The translations under genes were made by a program, and so were the position numbers. This document shows positions 5,970 through 6,777 of a stretch of 6,777 nt of DNA, piece by piece (position 1 is the first letter of the stretch; each line of letters begins with the position of its first letter). The notes under the pieces were generated by a model. It did not search any database. It was given only the letters and a program-made list of their open reading frames with translations, and was not told where the DNA came from. The DNA is from Helicobacteraceae bacterium (lineage in GTDB: Bacteria > Campylobacterota > Campylobacteria > Campylobacterales > Sulfurimonadaceae): NCBI GenBank assembly GCA_030613795.1, contig JAUWLG010000069.1, positions 1 to 6,777 on the forward strand, written 5' to 3'.

Positions 5970-6052
5970 CTGTTTTCCTTTTTGACGAATAAACTGTAAT
6001 ACTTCTTGACTTTTATCGTCATTTGATGTATCATTGTTCAATTAATAACTTT

Positions 6053-6075
6053 TATAATATATACAAATGTATAAT
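6053..6075. promoter_or_regulatory. Divergent promoter region between the PanE-like and SQR-like genes
   Basis: On the plus strand TATAAT occurs twice, at 6053-6058 and 6070-6075, the second preceded by TG. The minus strand of the first reads ATTATA within an A/T palindrome that could provide a -10 for the leftward gene. The dyad TATACA-AA-TGTATA (6060-6073) overlaps the second box and could bind a regulator. No -35 hexamers are evident on either strand. Confidence 0.45.
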
Positions 6076-6105
6076 TTCTATTATGATTGTAACATAGGAG
6101 TCAAT

Positions 6106-6777
6106 ATGAAGAAAGTCCTTATACTAGGTGGCGGTTTTGCCGGCGTAGATGCTGCGGGGTATCTCTCAAAAGCTAATTATGATGTGACACTCGTCAGTGA
6201 CCGTGACTACTTCTACATTTATCCTACCTCTATCTGGGTACCGACACGTGAAGTCGGCTTTAAAGATGTCTGTGTTGACCTTAAAGAGCTTCAAGCCGCG
6301 CATGGCTTTAACCTTGTTGTTGACGGTGTAACCGAGATCGCAGCAAAAGAGAACCGCGTGACACTCAGCTCCGGTAAGGTGATCGATGATTACGACTACC
6401 TTATTGTTGCTATCGGTGCACAGAAGATGAAACATCCGGGCATCGAGAACACCCTCTCTATCTGTGCAGCACCAGAGCAGTCCCTACAAATCGCAGATGC
6501 GCTTGATAAGCTGATAGAAAAAGGGAGCGGCAAGATCGCTTTCGGTTTTGGCGGCAATCCAAAAGACACCTCGGCAGTACGCGGCGGACCAGGGTTTGAA
6601 CTGATGTTCAATGTCCATAATCTGTAAAAGAAAAAAGGGATTCGCAAGAACTTTGAGCTCACCTTCTTTGCCACAATGGCCCAACCAGGAGCGAGAATGG
6701 GAGACCAGGCCCTCGCAAAGATGGACAAGATGTTTGCCTGACAAGATCTCAAAAAACGCTTTGGTATAAAGATAAAA
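6106..6777 (+). pseudogene. SQR-like FAD/NAD(P) oxidoreductase, broken by two in-frame stops; runs off the right edge
   Basis: From ATG at 6106 (AGGAG five bases upstream) 173 codons read MKKVLILGGGFAGVDAAGYL, the FAD Rossmann motif, then SDRDYFYIYPTSIW (31-44), DYDYLIVAIGAQ (95-106) and FGFGGNP...RGGPGFEL (147-166). These fit sulfide:quinone-reductase/NDH-2-like flavoproteins, normally close to 400 residues. TAA at 6625-6627 stops the frame after FNVHNL. The same frame then continues with KKKGIRKNFELTFFATMAQP and GARMGDQALAKMDKMFA (37 codons), meets TGA at 6739-6741, and goes on with QDLKKRFGIKIK to the end. No frameshift is needed, so these are two point nonsense changes, a recoding event, or sequence errors. 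Translation would give a truncated N-terminal half without the second substrate/FAD region. An upstream ATG at 6067 is unlikely to be the start. Inactivation is the simplest reading. Confidence 0.75.

Noticed and set aside
5970..6041. TTG at 6041 as the start of the PanE-like gene
   Set aside because: It would put 24 polar residues before the Rossmann strand; the ATG at 5969 starts exactly at MRIVVAGIGG and has AAGGA six bases upstream.
6067..6105. ATG at 6067 as the start of the SQR-like gene
   Set aside because: No ribosome binding site, overlaps the likely promoter; ATG at 6106 has AGGAG and begins directly with the FAD-binding strand.
6739..6741. TGA as a selenocysteine codon
   Set aside because: No convincing SECIS-like hairpin just downstream, no Cys or Sec expected at this position of the family, and the upstream TAA stop would remain unexplained.

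Overview
The window looks like ordinary chromosomal DNA from a Campylobacterota bacterium, most likely a Sulfurimonas- or Sulfurovum-like autotroph. This rests on moderate G+C, A/T-rich spacers, promoters with a visible -10 and T-rich tracts but no clear -35, and the gene families present: an FqrB/TrxB2-like flavoprotein, a BFD-like [2Fe-2S] protein, a DUF1538 membrane protein with a PII-like tail, and an SQR-like flavoprotein. The genus is inferred from remembered family resemblance; no search was run.

Left region (1-1376). A flavoprotein gene on the minus strand runs off the left edge (1-472). Upstream of it, also on the minus strand, lies a 32-residue single-membrane-segment ORF (614-712) with a good ribosome binding site and a hairpin over its stop. 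On the plus strand is a 73-residue BFD-like ferredoxin (996-1217) preceded by a strong dyad hairpin (953-984). The convergent gap after it holds a short hairpin (1228-1247) and a striking imperfect palindrome of about 107 nt (1271-1377) that touches the stop codon of the next gene.

Central region (1377-4973, minus strand). Four genes are packed as a probable operon, in transcription order: msrA (methionine sulfoxide reductase A), a cytoplasmic DsbA/FrnE-like CSWC protein, a DUF420 membrane protein, and a 639-residue DUF1538-DUF1538-PII-like fusion. The gaps are 0, 8 and 37 nt. An 18-bp near-perfect palindrome lies just upstream of msrA and may be an operator. The first two genes point to thiol and methionine redox repair; the roles of the two membrane proteins are less clear.

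Right region (5082-6777). A ketopantoate-reductase-family gene (minus, 5082-5969) diverges from an SQR-like FAD/NAD(P) oxidoreductase gene (plus, from 6106). The latter is interrupted by two in-frame stop codons (TAA at 6625, TGA at 6739), while family-like sequence continues in the same frame to the window edge. It looks like a recently inactivated gene.

The main points for a second look are the double-nonsense oxidoreductase, the large palindrome whose G.U pairs favour folding of the plus-strand RNA, the PII-fused duplicated membrane protein, the small membrane ORF, and the dyads upstream of msrA and the BFD-like gene. I saw no clearly new defence or mobile system.
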